From assembly GCA_902475535.1 (NCBI GenBank), contig CABRZR010000007.1, positions 1 through 64,000 on the forward strand: DNA of 64,000 nt, written 5' to 3'. A model generated the notes under the pieces. The model was not told where the DNA came from, did not search any database, and saw only the letters and a program-made list of their open reading frames with translations. The DNA comes from QAMH01 sp900556425. GTDB lineage: Bacteria; Actinomycetota; Coriobacteriia; Coriobacteriales; QAMH01. Shown here in pieces: positions 18,867-27,775 of this stretch (within the stretch, counting starts at the first letter, position 1; every line of letters starts with the position of its first letter). A program made the position numbers and the translations under genes.

Positions 18867-19444
18867 TGGGAATGCCTGAAGCACAGCGCATCAACGGAGA
18901 CATCACCTGCGAGCTTGCACAAACGTTGCATGCGGGGGACCAAGTGCTCTACAGCGGTATCATCTACACCGCACGTGACGCCGCGCATAAACGCCTTGTC
19001 GAAGCGCTCGATGCTGGCGAGGAGCCGCCCATCAGCATTGACGGTGCCATCATCTATTACGCCGGTCCTGCGCCCGCCAAGCCTGGCTACCCCATAGGTC
19101 CCGTTGGCCCGACTTCAAGCTACCGCATGGATCCGTATGCCCCACGCCTGCTTGACCTTGGCCAGCGCGCGATGATCGGCAAAGGTGCGCGCAGCCAGGA
19201 GGTCATCGACGCGGTCATCCGCAACGAGGCGGTCTACTTTGCCGCGATCGGTGGCGCAGCGGCGCTCATCGCCAAGAGCGTCAAGCGTGCCGATGTAGTG
19301 GCATACGATGATTTGGGGACGGAGGCAATCAGGCGCCTCGAGGTCGTGGATATGCCGTTGACCGTCGCCGTCGATTGCCATGGCGGCAACATTTACGAGA
19401 CGGGCCCGGCGGAGTATCTGGCAAATTACCGTCATCTCGACTGA
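18866..19444 (+). CDS. fumB: Class I fumarate hydratase, beta subunit
   Basis: 192 residues from ATG overlapping the alpha-subunit TGA by one base; GAGGAGG lies upstream and a GTG one codon earlier is an alternative. The motif GPTSSYRMDPYAP is the substrate-binding region of this family, and GKGARSQEVIDA and AIGGAAALIAKSV follow. Forms the active site with the alpha subunit. The two genes are a clear operon. Confidence 0.9.
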   Translation: MGMPEAQRINGDITCELAQTLHAGDQVLYSGIIYTARDAAHKRLVEALDAGEEPPISIDGAIIYYAGPAPAKPGYPIGPVGPTSSYRMDPYAPRLLDLGQRAMIGKGARSQEVIDAVIRNEAVYFAAIGGAAALIAKSVKRADVVAYDDLGTEAIRRLEVVDMPLTVAVDCHGGNIYETGPAEYLANYRHLD

Positions 19445-19471
19445 AGTGGCCGTCAGGACGTCCCCGTACTG

Positions 19472-20323
19472 TCATGCCAGGAAGTCCTCATTAGGGTGCA
19501 GCCCATAGCGTGCGCAAACGGCACGCAGTTGGTCGTCGCTCACCAGATGCGGCGGCTCTGCTCCTCCGTTTGCGGCACGAGCCTCTAGATAGATAGCTGC
19601 CGACTTCTCGACTGTCTCAATCGCGCCGAACGCCTTCTCGAAACTAGCCGCTCGCGACATGATGCCATGCTGCGTCCAAATGCAGACGGTGTGGTGCGCC
19701 ATGAGCTCGCAGGTTGCCGTAGCAAGCTCGGGGCTGCCCGGCACCATCCATGGCAGCACGCCGACACCTTGGGGAAACACGATGATACCCTCGGTCATGA
19801 TGCGCCACAGCGTACGCGTCCACATACGCGTCTGCGGCTCAAGTAATGTCGAGAGCGCGATGACATGCGGACAGTGCGCATGATAGACCACGCGATCGGC
19901 GCCGTCACCAGCACGCAGGGCAACCGCAAAAGCGGCTAGGTGCGTCTCAAGCTCGCTCGAAGGACAAGCGCCATCTTCGAAGCCCCAGCGAATGCGCCAG
20001 GCACCGCCATCAGCATCGAGTTCGATGACGCCGCATCCATGCGAGCCATCATTTGCAAGGCTGCTCAAGTATGCACCCGAGGCGGTCATGAGAAAGCACA
20101 TGCCGGAAAGCTCGGGGACAGACTGCTTGAGCGCATGCCACACGTCCTCACGCTTGAATAGGGGCGCAAACATGCGCAGGTCTTCCTCGGTCAAGCGATA
20201 GCTCAAATTGCCACCATTGGCTTCATGCCAGCCTCGCGTGGATGCCTCGGTGCACAGACGGATGAAGCCCCATAGACACGGAGGCCACGTGGCATACATG
20301 GGCTCGTCGTATTGGGCGGTCAT
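19472..20323 (-). CDS. rhaD: Class II aldolase, rhamnulose-1-phosphate aldolase type
   Basis: Zinc-dependent retro-aldol enzyme family that splits rhamnulose 1-phosphate to DHAP and lactaldehyde. 283 residues. NGGNLSYRL is the phosphate-binding region, YHAHCPHVIALS supplies two zinc histidines, and WTQHGIMSRA the third. No rhamnose isomerase, kinase or transporter is nearby, so it may serve 5-deoxy-sugar salvage instead; substrate assignment is by resemblance only. Confidence 0.82.
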   Translation of the reverse strand: MTAQYDEPMYATWPPCLWGFIRLCTEASTRGWHEANGGNLSYRLTEEDLRMFAPLFKREDVWHALKQSVPELSGMCFLMTASGAYLSSLANDGSHGCGVIELDADGGAWRIRWGFEDGACPSSELETHLAAFAVALRAGDGADRVVYHAHCPHVIALSTLLEPQTRMWTRTLWRIMTEGIIVFPQGVGVLPWMVPGSPELATATCELMAHHTVCIWTQHGIMSRAASFEKAFGAIETVEKSAAIYLEARAANGGAEPPHLVSDDQLRAVCARYGLHPNEDFLA

Positions 20324-20347
20324 TGATGCGATGCGAAAAGCGCGACG

Positions 20348-20992
20348 CTAACCGATACGCGGCGGTGTGCTGACAGGCGGAATCGGCGGCACGAGTGGAG
20401 AGCCCACTGGGGGCGCCGCGGGTGCGGGACGTGGTGCGGTAGAAGGCTGCGTCTGCGCGGCAGGCTGGGAGGCCTGTGTTGACTGCTCGGCATGGGCTTG
20501 CTTGGCGCTCTCGAAGAACTCGTTGCGTTGCTCGCGAGCTTCCTTGGCAGCGTCGCCTTCCTCCCCAAGCTCGTTTTGCAACGAGGAAATCATCTGCTCG
20601 AAATACATGCAGAGCTGGTTTTGCGCACCCTGGTTGAGATTGCCAAAGATGATCTCGGGCATCTTTTGGTCCGGAAGCTCAACGGCTTTGCCCTTGTCCG
20701 TAAGCCAGACAAGCATGACGCGCCTATCGTCTGGAGAAGCGGAACGCTCGACATAGCCATCCTTCTCCATCTTGCCCAGAACCTCGTTGAGGGAGGAAAC
20801 GCGGATGCCCATGACGGTCGCCATTTCCTTCGTGCTCACGCCGTCCTTCTGCTTGAGAAGCGCGAGAACGCGACCGCGACCACGCGTCGTATCGCCAAGA
20901 GGACCCAGCTTGCTGGTGTTTTTATTGCGAACAGCTTCCACCATCTGACGAATTAACATGTACTTGTCAAAAAGCTCGCCCTCACGACCCAT
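20348..20992 (-). CDS. MarR-family transcriptional regulator with Pro-rich tail
   Basis: 214 residues. The winged-helix domain lies at about 35-105: TKEMATVMGIRVSSLNEVLGKM is the recognition region and SPDDRRVMLVWLTDKG the wing. After a helical dimer region, the last ~50 residues are rich in Pro, Ala and Ser, unusual for MarR. It faces the NifU-like/GGGtGRT genes across 160 bases, so it may control itself or them. A consensus promoter lies upstream. Confidence 0.88.
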   Translation of the reverse strand: MGREGELFDKYMLIRQMVEAVRNKNTSKLGPLGDTTRGRGRVLALLKQKDGVSTKEMATVMGIRVSSLNEVLGKMEKDGYVERSASPDDRRVMLVWLTDKGKAVELPDQKMPEIIFGNLNQGAQNQLCMYFEQMISSLQNELGEEGDAAKEAREQRNEFFESAKQAHAEQSTQASQPAAQTQPSTAPRPAPAAPPVGSPLVPPIPPVSTPPRIG

Positions 20993-21036
20993 GGCTTCCT
21001 CCGTTTATATATGGTACCTGTAAATAACTACTATAA

Positions 21037-21064
21037 ATTATACGGTGGCTGTACGAAATGTCAA
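21037..21064 (-). promoter_or_regulatory. Consensus sigma70-type promoter for the marR gene
   Basis: On the minus strand TTGACA (21059-21064) and TATAAT (21037-21042) are separated by 16 bases, about 45 bases before the marR start. Confidence 0.75.
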
Positions 21065-21152
21065 GGAGCGAAGCGGTATCTTTCCCGCTTAGATGCTATA
21101 TAATCACCAATTGCACGACCCATAGCGCAATTCGCATGGAAGGGAGTTCAAG

Positions 21153-21845
21153 GTGTACTACTCAAAAGAGATCGAGCTCATGTGCCCGGTCACGAAGGGA
21201 GCCTATCACGGTCCCGCCCCCATCCCCGAAGAGGGCAAGTGGGTTCAAGCGAAGGAGATTTCCGACATCAGCGGCTTCACGCACGGCGTCGGCTGGTGCG
21301 CTCCGCAACAAGGTGCCTGCAAGCTCACCCTCAACGTCAAAGACGGTATCATCGAAGAGGCTCTGGTCGAGACCATCGGCTGCTCGGGCATGACGCATTC
21401 CGCTGCCATGGCAAGCGAAATCCTCCCTGGCAAAACGTTGCTTGAAGCCCTCAACACGGACCTCGTCTGTGACGCCATCAATACCGCCATGCGCGAGCTC
21501 TTCCTGCAAATCGTCTACGGACGCACGCAGACCGCCTTCTCCGATGGCGGCCTTCCCATCGGCGCCGGTCTTGATGACCTCGGCAAGGGCTATCGCTCGA
21601 TGGTCGGCACCATGTACGGTACCAAGCTCAAAGGTTCGCGCTATCTCGAGCTCACGGAGGGCTATGTCACGCATATCGCACTCGACGAGAATGACGAGAT
21701 CATCGGCTATGAGTACGTCAACTTCGGCAAGATGATGGATGCCGTCAAAAACGGTGTCGACGCCAACCAGGCAATCAAGGACGCAACGGGCAGCTACGGT
21801 CGATTTGACGAAGCGGCCAAGGTCATCGATCCGAGGAAGGAGTAG
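21153..21845 (+). CDS. NifU/IscU-like Fe-S scaffold family protein
   Basis: 230 residues from GTG with GGGAG upstream. GVGWCAPQQGAC and ETIGCSGMTHSAAMASEILPG resemble the cysteine-bearing segments of NifU_N/IscU scaffolds; KTLLEALNTDLVCDAI follows. The C-terminal ~100 residues (from KGYRSMVGTMYGTK) are an extra domain not found in IscU. It is 3 bases from the next gene, GGGtGRT, a pairing typical of anaerobes. No IscS is near, so the acceptor protein is unknown. Confidence 0.8.
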   Translation: MYYSKEIELMCPVTKGAYHGPAPIPEEGKWVQAKEISDISGFTHGVGWCAPQQGACKLTLNVKDGIIEEALVETIGCSGMTHSAAMASEILPGKTLLEALNTDLVCDAINTAMRELFLQIVYGRTQTAFSDGGLPIGAGLDDLGKGYRSMVGTMYGTKLKGSRYLELTEGYVTHIALDENDEIIGYEYVNFGKMMDAVKNGVDANQAIKDATGSYGRFDEAAKVIDPRKE

Positions 21846-21848
21846 ACC

Positions 21849-22856
21849 ATGGCAGAGTTCGAGAACATGGACCATAGGCTCGACAAGATCAACGCAACGC
21901 TCAAGGAATACGGCATGGGCTCTCTCGACGATGCCGAGAAGGTATGCAAGGAAGCCGGCATGGATCCGCTCCCCTACGACATCGTCAAGAGCGTACAGCC
22001 CATCTGCTTCGAGGATGCCGCCTGGGCATATACGGCTGGTGCCGCCATCGCCATCAAGAAGGGCGTCAAAAGTGCTTCCGAGGCAGCCAGTGCCATCGGT
22101 ATCGGCCTGCAGGCCTTCACCACGCCAGGCTCCGTCGCCGACGACCGCAAGGTCGGCCTCGGCCATGGTAACCTCGGCGCAATGCTCCTGCGCGACGAGA
22201 CCGAGTGCTTCGCCTTCCTGGCGGGCCATGAGAGCTTCGCCGCGGCAGAGGGTGCCATCGGCATCGTGAAAAACGCCAACAAGGCACGCAAAAAGCCGCT
22301 ACGCGTCATCCTCAACGGCCTCGGCAAGGATGCCGCCCAGATCATCAGCCGCATCAACGGTTTCACCTATGTGCAAACGCAGTTCGACTACGCCACGGGC
22401 GAGCTCAAGGTCGTCAACGAGACCCGCTACTCCGCAGGCGAGCGCGGTGACGTGCACTGCTATGGTGCCGATGACGTGCGCGAGGGCGTCGCCATCATGC
22501 ACCATGAGGGCGTGGACATCTCCATCACGGGCAACTCAACCAACCCCACGCGCTTCCAGCATCCCGTCGCGGGCACCTACAAAAAGGAGTGCATCGAGCT
22601 GGGCAAGGACTATTTCTCGGTCGCGAGTGGTGGCGGCACGGGCCGCACGCTGCATCCGGATAACATGGCCGCCGGCCCCGCCTCCTACGGCATGACCGAC
22701 ACCATGGGTCGCATGCACTCCGATGCGCAGTTTGCCGGTTCCTCGAGCGTCCCGGCGCACGTCGAGATGATGGGCTTCATCGGCATGGGCAACAATCCCA
22801 TGGTCGGCGCAACCGTCGCCGTAGCCGTTGCCACCAACGCAGCCATCAACGGCTAG
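21849..22856 (+). CDS. GGGtGRT family protein
   Basis: 335 residues containing the eponymous SGGGTGRTLHPDNMAAGPAS motif at about 260-278, plus a conserved C-terminus GFIGMGNNPMVGATVAVAV. The family is known mainly from anaerobes and has no assigned reaction. Tight coupling to the NifU-like gene suggests that it receives or handles an Fe-S cluster. No membrane or signal segment. Confidence 0.88.
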   Translation: MAEFENMDHRLDKINATLKEYGMGSLDDAEKVCKEAGMDPLPYDIVKSVQPICFEDAAWAYTAGAAIAIKKGVKSASEAASAIGIGLQAFTTPGSVADDRKVGLGHGNLGAMLLRDETECFAFLAGHESFAAAEGAIGIVKNANKARKKPLRVILNGLGKDAAQIISRINGFTYVQTQFDYATGELKVVNETRYSAGERGDVHCYGADDVREGVAIMHHEGVDISITGNSTNPTRFQHPVAGTYKKECIELGKDYFSVASGGGTGRTLHPDNMAAGPASYGMTDTMGRMHSDAQFAGSSSVPAHVEMMGFIGMGNNPMVGATVAVAVATNAAING

Positions 22857-22881
22857 CTCCCTGGCACATATGCACACATGC

Positions 22882-22911
22882 AAGGAGGCGGGTCATATGA
22901 CCCGCCTCCTT
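22882..22911 (+). terminator. Perfect 30-base palindrome after the GGGtGRT gene
   Basis: AAGGAGGCGGGTCAT is followed directly by its exact inverse, 25 bases beyond the stop. The following T content is weak, so it may be a terminator or an mRNA-stabilising hairpin. Confidence 0.6.
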
Positions 22912-22939
22912 CGTCGATATGTCATCTTTCGCGCTCTCT

Positions 22940-23107
22940 TGTCATTTCGAGCGGAGCGACGAGTGTCTCCCACCTGTCATTTCGAGCGGAGCGAACAAAG
23001 TGAGCGGAGTCGAGAAATCTCCCTCGCGAGATTTCTCCACTTCGGCGCTACGCGCCTCCGGTCGAAATGACAAAGGGTGCCGTCCGACGCCTCCGGTCGA
23101 AATGACA
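22940..23107. repeat. Dispersed GTCATTTCGAGCG repeat cluster
   Basis: One near-full copy (about 22977-23073) and two fragments lie between the convergent GGGtGRT and asd genes. Same family as 9177-9421. Confidence 0.88.
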
Positions 23108-23117
23108 GAAATGTCCC

Positions 23118-24143
23118 CTACGACAGCAGCTCCTCGGCAATCTGGACGGCGTTGAGCGCCGCGCCCTTGCGAATCTGATCCATGACGAGCCAGAAAGCGA
23201 GACCACCCTCGACCGTAGGATCCTGGCGAATACGACCAACGAAGACGTCATCAGTGCCTTGCAGCAGGCCAGGCATGGGGTACACGTTGGCACCCGGGTC
23301 ATCCATGACCGTAACACTCGCGGCAGCCTCAAATGCATCGCGGGCTTCATCAGGCGTGACCGGCTTGTTAAGCTCGACATTCACGCTTTCCGCATGGCAG
23401 CGCAGCACGGGGATGCGCACAGCCGTCGGAGCGACTTTGATGCCCGCATCGCCAAAGATCTTGGCGGTCTCGACGACCATCTTCCACTCTTCCTTGGTGT
23501 AGGCATCATCCATAAACACATCAATGTGAGGAATGACGTTAAACGCGATCTGATCGGAAAACGCCTCAATGGTGAGCTCCTCGTCATCGAGGAACTGACG
23601 CGTTTGGTCGTAGAGTTCGTTCATGGCCTTGAGACCAGCACCGCTGGCAGCCTGGTAGGTGCTCACGACGACGCGTTTGATGCCGCCGGCTAGATCGTAA
23701 AGCGGCTTGAGCGCAACGACCATTTCGATCGTCGAGCAGTTGGGGTTGGCGATGACGCCCGAGTGCCACTCGAGGTCCTTCGCGTTAACCTCGGGCACGA
23801 CGAGAGGGACGTCATCGTCGGTACGAAATGCGCTCGAGTTATCGATCATGACGCAGCCCGCATCGACCACGGCCTGACGATACGCCTTGGAAGTGTCACC
23901 GCCACAGGCAAAAAGCGCGATGTCGACACCCTCGAAGCTTGCCGGCGTCATCTCCTCGACCACGAGTTCGCCATCGTTGAACGGCACCGTGCTTCCAGCA
24001 GAGCGCGCAGATGCGAGCGCCTTGACTTTCGCGGCCGGGAAATTGCGCTGTTCGAGCACCTTGAGCATCTCGCGGCCAACGACGCCCGTTGCGCCAGCCA
24101 CAGCGACAACAGGCTGCGCGGGCATGGGTTTGTTCCAAGTCAT
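23118..24143 (-). CDS. asd: Aspartate-semialdehyde dehydrogenase
   Basis: NADPH-dependent reduction of aspartyl phosphate to the semialdehyde, second step after LysC. 341 residues. N-terminal AVAGATGVVGREML is the Rossmann loop; catalytic Cys136 is in NPNCSTIE; a His-containing IPVLRCHAESV supplies the second active-site residue. Good GAGAGG upstream of the ATG. Confidence 0.96.
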   Translation of the reverse strand: MTWNKPMPAQPVVAVAGATGVVGREMLKVLEQRNFPAAKVKALASARSAGSTVPFNDGELVVEEMTPASFEGVDIALFACGGDTSKAYRQAVVDAGCVMIDNSSAFRTDDDVPLVVPEVNAKDLEWHSGVIANPNCSTIEMVVALKPLYDLAGGIKRVVVSTYQAASGAGLKAMNELYDQTRQFLDDEELTIEAFSDQIAFNVIPHIDVFMDDAYTKEEWKMVVETAKIFGDAGIKVAPTAVRIPVLRCHAESVNVELNKPVTPDEARDAFEAAASVTVMDDPGANVYPMPGLLQGTDDVFVGRIRQDPTVEGGLAFWLVMDQIRKGAALNAVQIAEELLS

Positions 24144-24206
24144 GTTCGTTCCTCTCAGGATTTCATATGAAGTGCAGACAATGATAGCGCAAGAGCGCCA
24201 CGAAAA

Positions 24207-24235
24207 TGAGACAGTTGCTCAGAGCAACTGTCTCA
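24207..24235. repeat. TGAGACA palindrome at CYTH gene end
   Basis: TGAGACAGTTGCTC and its exact inverse, with one base between, lie one base beyond the CYTH stop. It can act as a transcription-ending hairpin but has no T-run. Related units are at 24850, 41599, 49890, 49925 and 59725. Confidence 0.8.
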
Positions 24236-24236
24236 T

Positions 24237-24833
24237 TCACAGTGCCATGGCGCGAGCGAGCTTGGAGAGAGGCTGCGTTTCGAGCCCGAAGCGCTCTTGC
24301 ATCCGGGTTGCACATGCGTGAAACGCTTCCTCCGAGCCGCTCAGGTGCTCAAGCTCCATCTCGTGAATGGGCGCCGTGCGACCTTGCCGGCGCATTTCGC
24401 CCGTGTCAATAGCGAGCGCTGCTGTGAAGTCGTCACATGCGAGCACATATTCACGCCGCGTGAAATCGGTCTCGCAGGTCGGCTGTGGCTCTGCCACGAG
24501 CAACATCTCGCAGACATCGGCTGGTGCCCCCACCTCGGGCAGGCGCTTCAGGCCATCGGCGATGTCCCGTGCGTCAACCTCAAACTCCTGCCGTGCCTTG
24601 CACGCACCGCTTGTCTGCGCAGCAAGCTTAAGGCAGCACACGGACTCGTCATTCTCCTGACGTATGCGCAAACCGCCACGCATGCGGCGCACGTCCTCGG
24701 CTGCGGTGTCGTAGTAGGTCGCGCGCATGCGAATCTCATGCGGATCACCGAGCATCGGGGCAATCGCCGCATCGCTGAGCAGCCCCACGAGTACGTCTTC
24801 GCTCGGCAGCTCCCACTTGTACTCGATTTCCAT
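24237..24833 (-). CDS. CYTH domain protein (triphosphate tunnel metalloenzyme family)
   Basis: 198 residues beginning MEIEYKWEL, which carries the ExExK signature (Glu2, Glu4, Lys6). Basic and acidic strands such as GGLRIRQEND and KARQEFEVD fit the eight-stranded tunnel. Family members hydrolyse inorganic triphosphate or thiamine triphosphate; the substrate here is unknown. GAGGGAGG lies before the ATG. Confidence 0.85.
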   Translation of the reverse strand: MEIEYKWELPSEDVLVGLLSDAAIAPMLGDPHEIRMRATYYDTAAEDVRRMRGGLRIRQENDESVCCLKLAAQTSGACKARQEFEVDARDIADGLKRLPEVGAPADVCEMLLVAEPQPTCETDFTRREYVLACDDFTAALAIDTGEMRRQGRTAPIHEMELEHLSGSEEAFHACATRMQERFGLETQPLSKLARAMAL

Positions 24834-24849
24834 GAAGCCTCCCTCGGAA

Positions 24850-24878
24850 TGAGACAGTTGCTCAGGGACGTTGTCTCA
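24850..24878. repeat. TGAGACA unit overlapping the stop of the BaiN-like gene
   Basis: TGAGACAG and TTGTCTCA frame a TTGCTCAGGGACG core. The minus-strand TGA inside the element (24876-24878) is the stop codon of the BaiN-like gene, so the repeat provides the end of that protein. Confidence 0.8.
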
Positions 24879-26078
24879 TTGTGCAGCGGCGGTGCCGGCC
24901 GCGATGCCGCTCGCCCAAGCCCAATGCAAGTTGAAGCCTCCGCAGCGGCCGTCCACGTCAATGGTCTCGCCTGCGGCGTAGATACCCGGCTTGAGGCGCG
25001 ACTCGAGCGTAAGCGAGTCGAACTCCCAGGGCGAGGCACCACCGCGTGTCACCTGCGCCTGATTGATCTCCGCAAGCCCCGTCACGCGCACGCGAAAGTC
25101 CTTTGCCGTCGCCGCGATCATGGGAAGCGTCTTGGCTGTCGCCGGCTCGGAGGGCTTGAAGCCCGCCATGCGCACAACGGCATCGTTTACACGCGTGTGA
25201 AAGCATCCGCACATGAGCTCGGTGAAGTTGGGCGTGCGGCCAAAGAGCTCGTTGATGCTCGTGGAAAGCGATGCGTACTTCGCCGTAAAGTAGTTGGTAC
25301 ACTGGCTCGGACTCAACTGTGGCAGAAAGTCGAGGCTCAGGATGCCGCCTGCGCCAATCTCGCGTGACATGTCGAATATGACGATGCCAGACAAGCCGTA
25401 GTCGCGAAACAGCACCTCACCATAGCTCACGATACGCGGCTCAGGTGCCTCCTCGTCCACATAGCCGCTCACACGTACACGAGCCCGCACACCTGCCAGG
25501 CCCTTGAGCGGTTTGGTGTCGGTCTTGAGGGGGCAGAGCACCGGGGAAAACGGCTCCACCGTATGCCCCAAGGCCGAGAGCAAATCCGTGCCGCCACCCG
25601 TCGCGATAACGACGGCGTCGGCATCAAACGTGCTCTTGTTTGCACACGTGAGGCGATAGCCAGGCTTCGCCGCGGCGATCTCGGTAACTTCCTGGCCGTT
25701 GCGCACGTCAACGTTATTCCACTTGCAGGCATCACGCAGCACGTCGAGCACGGTGTTGGCGGTGTTCGAAAACGGATAGATGCGACCCTGGTCCTCCTCG
25801 GTGACAAGCAGGCCAAGTTCGCCGAAGAAGCCGAGCACGCGCGAGCTGGGATATGCCTCGAGCAAGGGCATGACGGCAGCACCATTGTAGTAATCGGTGA
25901 GCTGAATGTTGGCGTTGGTCATGTTGCAGCGACCGTTGCCCGTCTTCAGGATTTTCTGCCCAACGCGCTTGCCGGCCTCGACGATCGTTACCCGTGCGCC
26001 AGCACGGGCGGCGGAAATCGCCGCGACCAAGCCGGCAGCTCCGCCTCCGACTACAACGACTCGCTTCTTGTTGCCCAT
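24876..26078 (-). CDS. NAD(P)/FAD-dependent oxidoreductase, HI0933/BaiN type
   Basis: 400 residues from ATG MGNKKRVVVVGGG; a longer frame upstream is not used. The FAD-binding GGGAAGLVAAISAARAGA and GNGRCNMTNANI are typical of the HI0933-like family, as is the C-terminal GETIDVDGRCGGFNLHWAWASG. One member, BaiN, takes part in bile acid dehydroxylation in clostridia; no other bai genes are here, so the substrate is open. Confidence 0.87.
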   Translation of the reverse strand: MGNKKRVVVVGGGAAGLVAAISAARAGARVTIVEAGKRVGQKILKTGNGRCNMTNANIQLTDYYNGAAVMPLLEAYPSSRVLGFFGELGLLVTEEDQGRIYPFSNTANTVLDVLRDACKWNNVDVRNGQEVTEIAAAKPGYRLTCANKSTFDADAVVIATGGGTDLLSALGHTVEPFSPVLCPLKTDTKPLKGLAGVRARVRVSGYVDEEAPEPRIVSYGEVLFRDYGLSGIVIFDMSREIGAGGILSLDFLPQLSPSQCTNYFTAKYASLSTSINELFGRTPNFTELMCGCFHTRVNDAVVRMAGFKPSEPATAKTLPMIAATAKDFRVRVTGLAEINQAQVTRGGASPWEFDSLTLESRLKPGIYAAGETIDVDGRCGGFNLHWAWASGIAAGTAAAQ

Positions 26079-26188
26079 GAAACGTTCCTTTTCCCTCGGC
26101 TTTCGCCCTAGTGTACCCTTCCGGACGAAATGGCGGGAGCGGATGAGACGGCAAGCCCGCCCACGTACCTCATTTACGAGAGCCTTGT

Positions 26189-26704
26189 CTAGGCGCGTCG
26201 CCTTATCCTGTCGGCGGCAATGCACAGCAGCAAGCCTACGACAATGAGCAATGCGATGGAGATTTTCCCAACGGGCGTCGAGACAGCCACCGCAAGATAG
26301 CCAAGCAGCGGAATGCTGAAGACAACCTTGCCGACAACCTGGCCGTACGAGACGGTAATTGGATCGGATTGCTCGTTGGCATCACCCTTGGTCACGAGCT
26401 CCCACTCGGCCAAGTCGTTCTCGACGACGCGATGGGTCACGGGGACATTGGAATCTTGCGCGTCAACATAGGTGATGATGTCTCCTGCCACAAGATCTTG
26501 CGGGTCGACACGCTCGACGCAGACCAGACTGCCCACAGGAATCTCGGGTTCCATGGATTGCGTGGCGATGCAGAACATGTTTACGCCAGCAACAGCGGGA
26601 ATGACCAGAAACGCGCTGAGCGCCAATGCGACCACGATGATAAGCGTACCGACGACAGACAGGATGCGTGCCGAAATCGGCCTCTTCTTGCTATGCTTGC
26701 CCAA
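26189..26704 (-). CDS. sipW: Signal peptidase I, SipW type
   Basis: Membrane-bound S26 protease, 171 residues, with N- and C-terminal membrane helices. Catalytic Ser is in ATQSMEPEIPVGS and the partner is His in VTHRVVEN (Ser-His, as in SipW and archaeal/ER types, rather than Ser-Lys). Start is TTG with AGGAGG four bases before it. It closes the surface operon and probably processes its exported proteins. A hairpin precedes it in the 72-base gap. Confidence 0.9.
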   Translation of the reverse strand: MGKHSKKRPISARILSVVGTLIIVVALALSAFLVIPAVAGVNMFCIATQSMEPEIPVGSLVCVERVDPQDLVAGDIITYVDAQDSNVPVTHRVVENDLAEWELVTKGDANEQSDPITVSYGQVVGKVVFSIPLLGYLAVAVSTPVGKISIALLIVVGLLLCIAADRIRRRA

Positions 26705-26720
26705 TGATCCTCCTATAGCA

Positions 26721-26745
26721 ACGGGCCCGCATCATGCGGACCCGT
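26721..26745 (-). promoter_or_regulatory. Hairpin between the MucBP protein and sipW
   Basis: ACGGGcCCGCAT and ATGCGGaCCCGT form a near-perfect stem with one mismatch. There is no T-run on either side, so partial attenuation or mRNA processing that lowers sipW expression is more likely than full termination. Confidence 0.5.
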
Positions 26746-26776
26746 ATAATCATACCTGCTTTCGGCTCGAATCGTC

Positions 26777-27775
26777 TTAGAAGTCTTCTTTCCTGCGATT
26801 GCGTCGCCATAGCACGAAAGCCACAACCAACAGAACGACAGCGCCGGCAATGAGGGCAATGGATACCCAGTTATTCCAGGCAGACGATGCGGCGTTGGCT
26901 TGCGCGATATCGTCAGCAGAACTCAACGGCGTCTCGTCATCGGTGATGGTCAGACTCTCGATAGGCGCACTCAAGGGCGTGCCGTTATCGGTCATGATCT
27001 CGGTGCCGTCAGGAGCAACGACGCTCTGGGCGCCCTCGGCCGTGCCCGCAGTCACGGCTGCCGCCGGAAGAGACGTTGCCGGGCTCGGGGTGAGCGCCAC
27101 GCGATCGCCCGTTGGGGTGACCACGTCGATGGTGCCGTCACCGTTCTGCTCGGTCGTATAACCCGTGGCAAGACGAGCATACGTGAACGTGATTACGTTC
27201 TGGTCGGGATCTCCGGTAAGCGCAAGCGTTGCCGTATATGCGTTGGGCACGTAGTTCTCGAAATACGGGGCAGCCGTTGCCGGCGTGTCGCCGATATCGC
27301 CCATGAACTTCTGGGAAGCGGCGAGCTCGTTGCCCGCGGCATCGACATAGCGCACCGTATACTCGACGCGATCGGCCAAAACACCGTACGCGATGACGTA
27401 ATCGGCATCCTCGGTCACCGTGACAGTACCGCTAAGCTTGCCGTTAGCGTCGACATCTGCGACGTACACGACGTCCTTCACGTTATCGAGACCGGCTGGA
27501 CGCGCGCCCTTCGCATAGTACTTGCCATCGGTAACAGTAATGTTGGCTTGCCCCAAATCGACGGTGTCGCCATAGTGCACACCAGTCCACTCGACCATGT
27601 CCTGGCCGTTGACCGTGCCGCGATTACCGCCATACAGACGAATGGTGTACGTGGTATCGTCGGGTGCCGCAAAGGCGGCTGCGGGAAGCCCCATGCACAG
27701 CGCGAGCAAAAGCGTCAGGACGACGCCAAGCAGGGCAGCGCCAAGATGTCGCATCGTATGTTTTGCAGCAGTCAT
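26777..27775 (-). CDS. Surface protein with MucBP-like domain and C-terminal membrane anchor
   Basis: 332 residues from the ATG that overlaps the previous gene's TAA by one base (TAATG). Signal peptide ends near LPAAAFAAPDD. A MucBP-like unit is seen in YTVRYVDAAGNELAAS through NVITFTYARLA. The C-terminus is a membrane helix followed by RRNRRKEDF, like a sortase substrate tail but with no LPXTG motif seen. Probably membrane-anchored at the base of the surface structure. Confidence 0.75.
   Translation of the reverse strand: MTAAKHTMRHLGAALLGVVLTLLLALCMGLPAAAFAAPDDTTYTIRLYGGNRGTVNGQDMVEWTGVHYGDTVDLGQANITVTDGKYYAKGARPAGLDNVKDVVYVADVDANGKLSGTVTVTEDADYVIAYGVLADRVEYTVRYVDAAGNELAASQKFMGDIGDTPATAAPYFENYVPNAYTATLALTGDPDQNVITFTYARLATGYTTEQNGDGTIDVVTPTGDRVALTPSPATSLPAAAVTAGTAEGAQSVVAPDGTEIMTDNGTPLSAPIESLTITDDETPLSSADDIAQANAASSAWNNWVSIALIAGAVVLLVVAFVLWRRNRRKEDF

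Noticed and set aside
26721..26745. Strong terminator separating sipW from the surface operon
   Set aside because: The stem lacks a T-run on either strand, so full termination is unlikely; sipW is kept in the operon.
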